Of a stretch of 64,000 nucleotides of DNA, positions 34,871 through 46,017 are shown piece by piece. Positions within the stretch are counted from its first letter, which is position 1. The number at the start of each line of letters is the position of its first letter. The DNA lies in assembly GCA_010909165.1 (NCBI GenBank), contig VJWM01000280.1:78024-142023 (forward strand), in the 5' to 3' direction. The position numbers and the translations under genes were made by a program. The stretch comes from Anthoceros angustus (lineage: Eukaryota; Streptophyta; Anthocerotopsida; Anthocerotales; Anthocerotaceae). Under the pieces are notes generated by a model. It ran no database searches. It was given only the letters and a program-made list of their open reading frames with translations, and was not told the origin of the DNA.

Positions 34871-35870
34871 ATTCTACCGTCCCGAGATAATTAAAAAGTG
34901 GAATGTGTAGCCTTGAAATCGTTAACCCACGAGGGCTTTGGACAATGAGTGACTAAGCACAATGATTGTTTTTCAAACAAGAAAGGATTCCAGTGACCTT
35001 GAACCTTGACACCTTACGAGGGCTTGTCCAATGTTTATGAATATATGTAAGTCGCATCCCTCATTTATATACCCAAGTTTTCCTTGGCCCTTGGGAATCT
35101 TACGTGGAATTTTGCATCCCGAAACCCCTAATTACCATGGGCCAAGGAACAATCATCCTTGGATTTCGTCATCCCTTTTTTTCCCCCTTAAATTCGCCCA
35201 CTTCCTTCGAGGTTGATTCCGTCCTTGGACTTTGGCCTCACAAATTTTTCCACAAAGTTCTTCTTTCTCGCCGGACGCCAAGAGTCCGCTAGCCTACTTG
35301 CGCCCTCGGACGCCGGAGTCTGCCGTCCTATTGGCGCACTCCGACACCCGCAAGGCCAAGATGCACGGAGTCCGCCGGCCTACCCGCACGATCGAGCCTC
35401 CCACTCCCCAATGCGACGCTCTCGGCCCACGGTTTAGGGTTATCGGGCCTACCACTCCCGAGGCGCCGTCCTTTCGGCCCTCCCGTGAGACTTCTCACCG
35501 GTGAGTGCACGATGTCGTGCAATCCCGACCAGAATCGGTGAAGCTTGAGAAACCGTTTTAATTTTTGAAAGTGTTTAGAAAGGGCCTATGTAAATTAGCC
35601 TACTTGTACCAAATATCAAAGGCTATCGCATCAAGCTATGTTGGAGCTTGAAATGACAACTTGCATGCAGAGAAGGAAATCAAGTCAACCAAGAACAACC
35701 TTTAGACTAAACCACATCCTTGTAGAGGCGGTGAAAACCAAGCGTGGGATGAAAACAATCACTACTATTCAAGTTTTGAAAAGGGTGGAGACCCCATTAA
35801 AAGCGTTGAGCGTTTTTAGAGGACTTAACTTTCTCTCAAGGAGAAGCTCTTTTGCCCACCAAAATTTGGC
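34871..35870. repeat. Array unit, TATA segment to mid-core
   Basis: The telo-box is at about 35,428. The core is entered normally and left at ccaccaaaattt for ggcgttccacatgcccc, the polypurine-tract/LTR border sequence of element G3. Confidence 0.85.
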
Positions 35871-36250
35871 GTTCCACATGCCCCCTCCCACTCCCCAATG
35901 CGACGCTCTCGGCCCACGGTTTAGGGTTATCGGGCCTACCACTCCCGAGGCGCCGTCCTTTCGGCCCTCCCGTGAGACTTCTCACCGGTGAGTGCACGAT
36001 GTCGTGCAATCCCGACCAGAATCGTGAAGCTTGAGAAACCGTTTTAATTTTTGAAAGTGTTTCGTAGAAAGGGCCTATGTAAATTAGCCTACTTGTACCA
36101 AATATCAAAGGCTATCGCATCAAGCTATGTTGGAGCTTGAAATGACAACTTGCATGCAGAGAAGGAAATCAAGTCAACCAAGAACAACCTTTAGACTAAA
36201 CCACATCCTTGTAGAGGCGGTGAAAACCAAGCGTGGGATGAAAACAATCA
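35871..36250. repeat. Looped unit: G3 border piece, telo-box, core
   Basis: After ttccacatgccccctcccact the sequence returns to ccccaatgcgacgctctcgg of the array (shared bases CCTCCCACT), passes the telo-box at about 35,909 and reaches gatgaaaacaatcac of the core. There it switches to G3 coding sequence (shared ACAATCACT). Confidence 0.85.
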
Positions 36251-36727
36251 CTTCTCTCTTTGAAGCTTCCCGTCATGTCGATGCTTCCGTTGTTCTTAGT
36301 TTTGTAGGTCTCCTCAAATTGCCTCTTCTCGGTCCTCCTCAGCCCCAAAGTCGCGAAAGCCTCAATCCTGTGTTTATTTGTCCTCCACAGTCATCCTTAC
36401 ATCCTCCATGATTCGATGTGTTGGAATCTCAAACTCAATTAGTAACACTGGTGACATCCAGTAGGTCGGATAGTAGGCGTTCGTTTATGGTTACCTTCAG
36501 GCTGTCCGATATGCCCAAGTCTTTGAATGAAGCTTGTGTGTGTGTGTGGCAGCACCTTAGTCAACTCTCGCCTTTGGCCTCGCTGCACCACCTCGCTGGC
36601 GCTGGAATTTTGCGGCGCAGCAACTCGAGGCCTCTCGCTGGCGTCTTCCTGGAGTAGAACCTTACTCCGCATGTTCGGGATGCGGGCGGGAGTGACTGGC
36701 GCCGCCATGGGCCGGCACCAACCCTCC
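36251..36727 (-). mobile_element. Gypsy element G3 fragment and insert W, copy 2
   Basis: 36,251-36,535 repeats 38,177-38,460, minus-strand sequence upstream of the G3 polyprotein end. 36,536-36,625 is unique (a short gtgtgtgtgtgt run and cctcgctggcgctgg). 36,626-36,727 repeats insert W (33,464-33,567). Confidence 0.55.
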
Positions 36728-36729
36728 TT

Positions 36730-37064
36730 TTCTGCGAGCTCGAAATCCTATCAAAGGCGATATATCAGTGCCGTGAGTGGGAACCCGTGCATTCGTGTTC
36801 CAGGTGGATGCAACCCATTTTTCCTTTGCTCAGTAGTGCGGATGCAAGTGGTTAGGCCAGCATGGTCGAGCAAGTCATCCGTAATGTAGGGACGCCCCAC
36901 ACGCTCCTTCTCCTCGTGCTCGGTGTCATTATCGAACTTCCTATATTCCAAGGTTTCGCCGACACGACGTTCTTCTAACACTAGACCGCACCTGCAAATG
37001 CCGCATCTGCACTGCTGTCCTCATAAATCTGTCTTTATCTTGCACTCTAGACATTTCACTCCAT
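36730..37064 (-). pseudogene. TFIIB-like copy 16 (N-terminal third)
   Basis: It is nearly identical to copy 15, including the private variant tgttccaggtgg and the preceding insert W, so the two are duplicates of one event. Confidence 0.72.
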
Positions 37065-37677
37065 ATTCTCGGTGTCACGAGATAATTAAAAAGTGGAATG
37101 TGTAGCCTTGAAATCGTTAACCCACGAGGGCTTTGGACAATGAGTGACTAAGCACAATGATTGTTTTTCAAACAAGAAAGGATTCCAGTGACCTTGAACC
37201 TTGACACCTTACGAGGGCTTGTCCAATGTTTATGAATATATGTAAGTCGCATCCCTCATTTATATACCCAAGTTTTCCTTGGCCCTTGGGAATCTTACGT
37301 GGAATTTTGCATCCCGAAACCCCTAATTACCATGGGCCAAGGAACAATCATCCTTGGATTTCGTCATCCCTTTTTTTCCCCCTTAAATTCGCCCACTTCC
37401 TTCGAGGTTGATTCCGTCCTTGGACTTTGGCCTCACAAATTTTTCCACAAAGTTCTTCTTTCTCGAGCCGGACGCCAAGAGTCCGCTAGCCTACTTGCGC
37501 CCTCGGACGCCGGAGTCTGCCGTCCTATTGGCGCACTCCGACACCCGCAAGGCCAAGATGCACGGAGTCCGGCTGGCCTACCCGCACGATCGAGCCTCCC
37601 ACTCCCCAATGCGACGCTCTCGGCCCACGGTTTAGGGTTATCGGGCCTACCACTCCCGAGTGCCGTCCTTTCGGCCC
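37065..37677. repeat. Array unit, TATA segment to telo-box
   Basis: The telo-box is at about 37,627. The unit leaves for LTR sequence at the same place as 34,509. Confidence 0.85.
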
Positions 37678-37953
37678 TTGTGAACCTCCTCTCGTAGCGT
37701 AAACTTTCCGGACCTCACTGTCCGGACCTCAATCCTTCGGCCCGTTGGACCCATTTTGAATCCGTTTTCCTCCTTACATCACCGTCCGGTCGGGGGCTGC
37801 AAAATCTGTCCGCCCTTCTCAACTCACAACTTCTTGCTGTCTTCCGTCGATTACATTGGTGAAAAAGAAAAAGAAAAATAAAACCTAACTAATATGAACA
37901 AAACTAAGAGGCATCCGCCTCTTCTAACCGTGGACCCAAAATTTGGTTCCACA
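37678..37953 (-). mobile_element. Gypsy element G3, start of 3' LTR
   Basis: On the minus strand the LTR begins TGTGGAACC at 37,953, directly after a polypurine tract (AGTGGGAGGGGGCA). It continues through an A/T-rich stretch (tttttctttttcttttt) and ends at about 37,678 where it joins the array. The LTR's far end is not present. Confidence 0.65.
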
Positions 37954-38460
37954 TGCCCCCTCCCACTTGTTTGCGTCCACGCAAACAACGGACTCAAAGT
38001 GAAAATACTTCTTGACCTTCCAGCCCATTCAGCGTCGATAGGGGGTCTCCATCAAGACTACGCTGGAATGAGACCCCATTCTCCTTACCTCCTCAACCTT
38101 GTAGGGTCCCATCCACCTCAATCTCAACTTTCACTGGAAAATCTAAGTATCGGTCCGTCATCAAATCTCCAACAATCACTTCTCTCTTTGAAGCTTCCCG
38201 TCATGTCGATGCTTCCGTTGTTCTTAGTTTTGTAGGTCTCCTCAAATTGCCTCTTCTCGGTCCTCCTCAGCCCAAAGTCGCGAAAGCCTCAATCCTGTGT
38301 TTATTTGTCCTCCACAGTCATCCTTACATCCTCCATGATTCGATGTGTTGGAATCTCAAACTCAATTAGTAACACTGGTGACATCCAGTAGGTCGGATAG
38401 TAGGCGTTCGTTTATGGTTACCTTCAGGCTGTCCGATATGCCCAAAGTCTTTGAATGAAG
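37954..38460 (-). pseudogene. Gypsy element G3, end of polyprotein and polypurine tract
   Basis: The minus strand shows, in broken frames, MTDRYLDFPVKVEIEVDG, then VEEVR, SLDGDP-like and KKYFHFES pieces. This resembles the tail of Ty3/gypsy integrase (the conserved GPY/F-type module, then a short end), followed by the polypurine tract at 37,954-37,967. It is truncated at 38,460 by a join to the array at TGAAGCTTG. Confidence 0.5.
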
Positions 38461-39423
38461 CTTGAGAAACCGTTTTAATTTTTGAAAGTGTTTAGAAAGG
38501 GCCTATGTAAATTAGCCTACTTGTACCAAATATCAAAGGCTATCGCAAGCTATGTTGGAGCTTGAAATGACAACTTGCATGCAGAGAAGGAAAATCAAGT
38601 CAACCAAGAACAACCTTTAGACTAAACCACATCCTTGTAGAGGCGGTGAAAACCAAGCGTGGGATGAAAACAATCACTACTATTCAAGTTTTGAAAAGGG
38701 TGGAGACCCCATTAAAAGCGTTGAGCGTTTTTTAGAGGACTTAACTTTCTCGAAGGAGAAGCTCTTTTGCCCACCAAAATTTTCAAACCTCCTAGGAGCA
38801 AAGATTTGCATAGTACTAAATTGCAATCAAGAATGTAGGTCGCTAGAATGAAGGTGGCGAGATAGTCTAAAATCTTATGTGAAACGAGTCATGTCCATGC
38901 ACACGATGTTTGATTTAACGTAAGCAAAAATCTTGTCACTAAAGGACGTGGACGACGAAGGTCTTTTTCAATCCATGAAGTCCATCGGCGGCAAACCTTT
39001 AACTTTGCATGGTCGGGAGTGTGCATGAGTGTAAGTGTTGGGAATGCGTGTTGACGATGCGGCCGTGGAATGCGATGCGGATGTATGGATGGGCGCGGTC
39101 GGATGCATAGGATTCAAACATTGATGCTTAATGGAGGGAGTCTCGGTCACGGCAGCTATGTCGACTATGTGCGACGCGACATACTCCTCACATCATTCTT
39201 GGCACCCGGGACAAACATTTGACCCCTTGCTGCTTCAAGCATAACAAATTTGGCGTCATAATGCACACGTCTATTGATACATTGAATTTTACGTAGTGAG
39301 AAAAGTCACCGACCATGTTGCATGCTAGTATGTGAGCACGAAGCACACAGAGCTATTTGATTGAAGGCAAGTTCACGGCGCATAATCTAAGGCTCAATTC
39401 ACGAGCTCTTCCAAACAAAAATT
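38461..39423. repeat. Array unit, core to pre-TFIIB segment
   Basis: It ends after only about 20 bases of TFIIB-like sequence (ccaaacaaaaatttt). A short unknown piece (acttgtatg) then leads back to the CT-rich segment. Confidence 0.85.
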
Positions 39424-40732
39424 TTACTTGTATGTCGTCATCCCTTTTTTTCCCCCTTAAATTCGCCCACTTCCTTCGAGGTTGATTAGTCCTTGGACTT
39501 TGGCCTCACAAATTTTTCCACAAAGTTCTTCTTTCTCGAGCCGGACGCCAAGAGTCCGCTAGCCTACTTGCGCCCTCGGACGGAGTCTGCCGTCCTATTG
39601 GCGCACTCCGACACCCGCAAGGCCAAGATGCACGGAGTCCGCCGGCCTACCCGCACGATCGAGCCTCCCACTCCCCAATGCGACGCTCTCGGCCCACGGT
39701 TTAGGGTTATCGGGCCTACCACTCCCGAGTGCGCCGTCCTTTCGGCCCTCCCGTGAGACTTCTCACCGGTGAGTGCACGATGTCGTGCAATCCCGACCAG
39801 AATCGTGAAGCTTGAGAAACCGTTTTAATTTTTGAAAGTGTTTAGAAAGGGCCTATGTAAATTAGCCTACTTGTACCAAATATCAAAGGCTATCGCAAGC
39901 TATGTTGGAGCTTGAAATGACAACTTGCATGCAGAGAAGGAAAATCAAGTCAACCAAGAACAACCTTTAGACTAAACCACATCCTTGTAGAGGCGGTGAA
40001 AACCAAGCGTGGGATGAAAACAATCACTACTATTCAAGTTTTGAAAAGGGTGGAGACCCCATTAAAAGCGTTGAGCGTTTTTTAGAGGACTTAACTTTCT
40101 CAAGGAGAAGCTCTTTTGCCCACCAAAATTTTCAAACCTCCTAGGAGCAAAGATTTGCATAGTACTAAATTGCAATCAAGAATGTAGGTCGCTAGAATGA
40201 AGGTGGCGAGATAGTCTAAAATCTTATGTGAAACGAGTCATGTCCATGCACACGATGTTTGATTTAACGTAAGCAAAAATCTTGTCACTAAAGGACGTGG
40301 ACGACGAAGGTCTTTTCCAATCCATGAAGTCCATCGGCAAACCTTTAACTTTGCATGGTCGGGAGTGTGCATGAGTGTAAGTGTTGGGAATGCGTGTTGA
40401 CGATGCCGACTGGAATGCGATGCGGATGTATGGATGGGCGCGGTCGGATGCATAGGATTCAAACATTGGCTTAATGGAGGAGTCTCGGTCACGGCAGCTA
40501 TGTCGACTATGTGCGACGCGACATACTCCTCACATCATTCTTGGCACCGGGACAAACATTTGACCCCTTGCTTCAGAAGCATAACAAATTTGGCCATAAT
40601 GCACATCTATTGATACATTGAATTTTACGTAGTGAGAAAAGTCACCGACCATGTTGCATGCTAGTATGTGAGCACGAAGCACACAGCTGAGCTATTTGAT
40701 TGAAGGCAAGTTCACAACAGATAATCTAAGGC
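39424..40732. repeat. Array unit, CT-rich segment to pre-TFIIB segment
   Basis: The telo-box is at about 39,689. The unit is standard except that the core frame carries an extra T in gagcgttttttagagg. Confidence 0.88.
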
Positions 40733-41335
40733 TCAATTCGAGCTCTTCCAAACAAAAATTCCCACTTTGCAAAAACCATGCCGGTACTATAACGGATGCA
40801 TGCGGACGCCAAGAGTCCGCTAGCCTACTTGTACCAAATATCAAAGGCTATCGCATCAAGCTATGTTGGAGCTTGAAATGACAACTTGCATGCGACGCGA
40901 CATACTCCTCACATCATTCTTGGCACCCGGGACAAACATTTGACCTTGAACCTTGACACCTTACGAGGGCTTGTCCAATGTTTATGAATATATGTAAGTG
41001 TTGGGAATGCGTGTTGACGTCTTCGTGGAATGCGATGCGGATGTATGGATGGGCGCGGTCGGATGCATAGGATTCAAACATTGGCTTAATGGAGGAGTCT
41101 CGGTCACGGCAGCTATGTCGACTATGTGCGACGCGACATACTCCTCACATCATTCTTGGCACCGGGACAAACATTTGACCCCTTGCAGCATAACAAATTG
41201 TCATAATGCACACGTCTATTGATACATTGAATTTTACGTAGTGAGAAAAGTCACATGCATGCTAGTATGTGAGCACAAGCACACAAGCTGAGCTATTTGA
41301 TTGAAGGCAAGTTCACACATAATCTAAGGCTCAAT
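40733..41335. repeat. Chain of short array pieces with a TFIIB C-terminal snippet
   Basis: The TFIIB end (40,733-40,808) joins the GC-rich piece at cggacgc, then the core at gcctacttg, then gcgacgcgacatactcc, then ttgaccttgaacc, then gtaagtgttggg, and finally the normal pre-TFIIB segment. Pieces are 30-100 bases long. Confidence 0.85.
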
Positions 41336-42227
41336 TCACGAGCTCTTCCAAACAAAAATTCCCACTTTGCAAAAACCATGCCGGTACTATAACGGATGCA
41401 TGCGACAATCTGGTAAGTGCTCTTGAGCGTACTCACCGCCACATTACATGCGTCGGCAATGCTCTTGAGCGCACTTCCCTCGAGATCTTACCATGTATAT
41501 AACTCCGCCCTGACCGGCTGTGAGCTTGGATATCGAATTTTTGTTTTCCGAGGGCACTCACAACGAAGACAGCTCTGACTTTCCTTGCGCATTTCGAGCT
41601 GGAACAAAATAGTCGCAAAATCCTTGGGCGGATAGCTTTGACGCGACGGCGGATTTCCTCGGTCTGTGACTGTCATGCACGGCCCTCATTTCTAGGAGGT
41701 CCACCAACTTCCGTCAAGGCTATAGCTGCAGTACCCAAAGCCTCGTAGATTTCTTGCATTGACCGAGGAGTCCTTTCTTCTTTACAAGCCACGTACATAG
41801 CAACACATACGTCTCTTCACAACTCCCTTTTCTCAAGACCCTCGCCTTCTTGTACAAGGAACTTGCCAATACCGCGTGTTGTGCACAATTCTCATTCTTT
41901 CTGCGAGCTCGAAATCCTATCAAAGGCGGATATCATTGCCGTCATGAGTGGGAACCCGTGCATTCGTGTTCCATGGTGTGGATGCAACCCATTTTCCTTT
42001 GCGCGCCAGTGCGGATGCAAGTGGTTAGGCCAGCATGGTCGAGCAAGTCATCCGTGTAATGGGACGTCCCACACGCTCCTTCTCCTCGTGCTGGTGTCAT
42101 TATCGAACTTCCTATATTCCAAGGTTTTCGATCGACGTTCTTCTAACACTAGACCGCACTGCAAATGCTGTCTCGGCTGTCCTCATAAATCTGTCTTTAT
42201 CTTGCACTCTAGACATTTCAGCTCCAT
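41336..42227 (-). pseudogene. TFIIB-like copy 19
   Basis: This is a near full-length copy. It keeps the unbroken start (TTTCAGCTCCAT), so the first codons read MELKCLEC. It has an internal loss near 41,712 (aacttccgtcaaggc). Confidence 0.75.
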
Positions 42228-43231
42228 ATTCTCGGTCTGAGATAATTAAAAAGTGGAATGTGTAGCCTTCAAATCGTTAACCCACGAGGGCTTTGGACAA
42301 TGAGTGACTAAGCACAATGATTGTTTTTCAAACAAGAAAGGATTCCAGTGACCTTGAACCTTGACACCTTACGAGGGCTTGTCCAATGTTTATGAATATA
42401 TGTAAGTCGCATCCCTCATTTATATACCCAAGTTTTCCTTGGCCCTTGGGAATCTTACGTGGAATTTTGCATCCGAAACCCCTAATTACCATGGGCCAAG
42501 GAACAATCATCCTTGGATTTCGTCATCCTTCCTTATTTGCCTCCGCCTCTACCATCTTAGTGCGATGTCGGTGGCCACCAATATGTGCTTAGGAGTCCAC
42601 AGGTGGAGGTGGGCGAATCGGCCCAACCAATCAATTCCCACTTTGCAAAAACCATGCCGGTACTATAACGGATGCATGCGGACGCAAAATCTTATGTGAA
42701 ACGAGTCATGTCCATGCACACGATGTTTGATTAATGGAGGGAGTCTGCCGTCCTATTGGCGCACTCCCAATGCGACGCGACATACTCCTCACATCATTCT
42801 TGGCACCCGGGACAAACATTTGACCTTGAACCTTGACACCTTACGAGGGCTTGTCCAATGTTTATGAATATATGTAAGTGTTGGGAATGCGTGTTGATCG
42901 CGACCGTGGAATGCGATGCGGATGTATGGATGGGCGCGGTCGGATGCATAGGATTCAAACATTGATGCTTAATGGAGGGAGTCTCGTCAAGTAGTTTATG
43001 TCGACTATGTGCGACATACTCCTCACATCATTCTTGGCACCCGGGACAAACATTTGACCCCTTGCTTCAAAGCATAACAAATTTGGCGTCATAATGCACA
43101 TGCCTATTGATACATTGAATTTTACGTAGTGAGAAAAGTCACCGACCATGTTGCATGCTAGTATGTGAGCTCAAGCACATAAATTGAGCTATTTGATTGA
43201 AGGCAAGTTCACAGATAATCTAAGGCTCAAT
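42228..43231. repeat. Rearranged array unit with a 110-base foreign piece
   Basis: The TATA/inverted-repeat segment is followed at 42,527-42,640 by sequence not otherwise seen (ccttatttgcctccgcctc to cggcccaacc), then TFIIB, core and GC-rich snippets. The ttgaccttgaacc / gtaagtgttggg chain follows at 42,820-42,890 and then the normal pre-TFIIB segment. Confidence 0.8.
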
Positions 43232-44123
43232 TCACGAGCTCTTCCAAACAAAAATTCCCACTTTGCAAAAACCATGCCGGTACTATAACGGATGCATGCG
43301 GAAAAATCGGTAAGTGCTCTTGGCGTACTCACCGCCACATTACATGCGCAATGCTCTTGAGCGAGTTTGCACGGTTCCCTCGAGATCTTCTGCACCATGT
43401 ATATAACTCCGCGGTGACCGATCGTGGGAGAGCTTGGATATCGAATTTTTGTTTTCCGAGGGCACTCCTTGAAAGCCTCGTGACTTTCCTTGCGCATTTC
43501 GAGCTGGAACAAAATCGCAAAATCCTTGGGCGGATAGCTTTGACGCGACGGCGGATTTCGTCATCCCTCATTTCTAGGAGGTCCACCAACTTCCCAACAA
43601 CCCCCTGGTCAAGGCTATAGCTGCAGTACCCAAAGCCTCGTAGATTTCTTGCATTGACCGAGGAGTCCTTTCTTCTTTACAAGCCACGTACATAGCAGGC
43701 ACATACGTCTCTTCACAACTCCCTTTTCTCAAGACCCTCGCCTTCTTGTACAAGGAACTTGCCAATACCGTGTTGTGCACAATTCTCATTCTTTCTGCGA
43801 GCTCGAAATCCTATCAAAGGCGTATATCGTCCGTCATGAGTGGGAACCCGTGCATTCGTGTTCCGCGGTGTGGATGCAACCCATTTTCCTTTGCGTGCGG
43901 ATGCAAGTGGTTAGGCCAGCATGGTCGAGCAAGTCATCCGGTCGTGGACGTCCCACACGCTCCTTCTCCTCGTGCTCGGTGTCATTATCGAACTTCCTAT
44001 ATTCCAAGGTTTTCGCCGACACGACGTTCTTCTAACACTAGACCGCACTCTGCAAATGCCGCCTGCACTGCTGTCCTCATAAATCTCTGTCTTTATCTTG
44101 CACTCTAGACATTTCAGCTCCAT
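43232..44123 (-). pseudogene. TFIIB-like copy 20
   Basis: This is a near full-length copy with the unbroken start. The minus strand gives MELKCLECKIKTEIYEDS and then GGICR, showing the second zinc-ribbon cysteine region before the frame shifts at CGLVLEE. Confidence 0.78.
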
Positions 44124-45440
44124 ATTCTCGGCTGTCCTGAGATAATTAAAAAAGTGGAATGTGTAGCCTTGAAATCGTTAACCCACTAGGGCTTTGGACA
44201 ATGAGTGACTAAGCACAATGATTGTTTTTCAAACAGTAAAGGATTCCACAGTGACCTTGAACCTTGACACCTTACGAGGGCTTGTCCAATGTTTATGAAT
44301 ATATGTAAGTCGCATCCCTCATTTATATACCCAAGTTTTCCTTGGCCCTTGGGAATCTTACGTGGAATTTTGCATCCGAAACCCCTAATTACCATGGGCC
44401 AAGGAACAATCATCCTTGGATTTCGTCATCCCTTTTTTCCCCTTAAATTCGCCCCACTTCCTTGAGGTTGATTAGTCCTTGGACTTTGGCCTCACAAATT
44501 TTTCCACAAAGTTCTTCTTTCTCGAGCCGGACGCCAAGAGTCCGCTAGCCTACTGCGCTCGGACGCCGGAGTCTGCCGTCCTATTCCACCGGACACCAAG
44601 GCCAAGATGCACGGAGTCCGTCGGCCTACCCGCACGATCGAGCCTCCCACTCCCCAATGCGACGCTCTCGGCCCACGGTTTAGGGTTATCGGGCCTACCA
44701 CTCCCGAGTGCCGTCCTTTCGGCCCTCCCGTGAGACTTCTCACCGGTGAGTGCATCGATGGCATGCGTGCAATCCCGACCAGAATCGTGAAGCTTGAGAA
44801 ACCGTTTTAATTTTTGAAAGTGTTTCGTAGAAAGGGCCTATGTAAATTAGCCTACTTGTCCAATGTTTATGAATATATGTAAGTCGCATCCCTCATTTAT
44901 ATACCCAAGTTTTCCTTGGCCCTTGGGAATCTTACGTGGAATTTTGCATCCGAAACCCCTAATTACCATGGGCCAAGGAACAATCATCCTTGGATTTCGT
45001 CATCCCTCATTTATATACCCAAGTTTTCCTTGGCCCTTGGGAATCTTACGTGGAATTTTGCATCCGAAACCCCTAATTACCATGGGCCAAGGAACAATCA
45101 TCCTTGGATTTCGTCATCCCTTTTTTCCCCTTAAATTCGCCCCACTTCCTTGAGGTTGATTCCGTCCTTGGACTTTGGCCTCACAAATTTTTCCACAAAG
45201 TTCTTCTTTCTCGAGCTCTTCCAAACAAAAATTCCCACTTTGCAAAAACCATGCGGTGAAGCTTGAGGTGAGCTTAAAAAATTTCGGTGAGGTTTCGTGT
45301 ATCTTGACCTTGAACCTTGACACCTTACGAGGGCTTGTCCAATGTTTATGAATATATGTAAGTGTTGGGAATGCGTGTTGTGCACAATTCTCATTCTTTC
45401 TGCGAGCTCGAAATCCTATCAAAGGCTATCGCATCAAGCT
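44124..45440. repeat. Array unit with a 112-bp tandem duplication and a mosaic end
   Basis: It contains a telo-box at about 44,674, then an early return to the TATA segment at about 44,858 (cctacttgtccaatg). The TATA/inverted-repeat piece is then duplicated in tandem (44,889-45,000 and 45,001-45,112). The end (45,214-45,440) is a chain of TFIIB, unknown and core snippets. Confidence 0.85.
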
Positions 45441-45460
45441 ATGTTGGAGCTTGAAATGAC

Positions 45461-45705
45461 CACGCCATCGATCCACTATGACACCGACACTCCGTGGACT
45501 TGACCTCCACGATCCTCGCGCGTATACTGCTGGCTGGAGTGCCGAGAGTGTCATTTGTTTGGCGTTGAAGATGGCAGGAATCCCAGGCGCAGGTTGCTGA
45601 AGCAGGCAAGCCATTGCGATGGCCTGCGATCTGTCGCAATGTGTATGAGGGCCCGTGGCCGTCGGCGGCTGACGGGCTGTCTGCTCGTCAACCCGTCGGC
45701 GGCCT
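45461..45705 (-). mobile_element. Fragment of gypsy G1-family 3' region
   Basis: Parts match the post-integrase region of the G1 family (ttggacttgacctcc, gagtgtcatttgtttggcgttgaagat; compare 51,371-51,450). The rest, around 45,590-45,700, is seen only here. It is flanked by array pieces on both sides. Confidence 0.5.
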
Positions 45706-46017
45706 ACCCGCACGATCGAGCCTCCCACTCCCCAATGCGACGCGACATACTCCTCACATCATTCTTGGCACCCGGGACAAACATTTGACCTTGAACCTTG
45801 ACACCTTACGAGGGCTTTGGACAATGAGTGACTAAGCACAATGATTGTTTTTCAAACCTCCTAGGAGCAAAGATTTGCATAGTACTAAATTGCAATCAAG
45901 AATGTAGGTCGCTAGAATGAAGGTGGCGATAGTCTAAAATCTTATGTGAAACGAGTCATGTCCATGCACGGCCCTCATTTCTAGGAGGTCCACCAACTTC
46001 CCAACAACCCCTGGTCA
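45706..46017. repeat. Mosaic of array pieces
   Basis: GC-rich, pre-TFIIB, TATA, core and TFIIB snippets occur in that order. The last joins integrase sequence at 46,017 through the shared bases TGGTCAA. Confidence 0.8.

Noticed and set aside
1-45440. The array as a pure de Bruijn assembly artefact
   Set aside because: The shared words at joins (5-10 bp) are shorter than usual k-mers and private variants are inherited between neighbouring copies. Long-read misassembly is not excluded, so raw-read support is still the deciding test.
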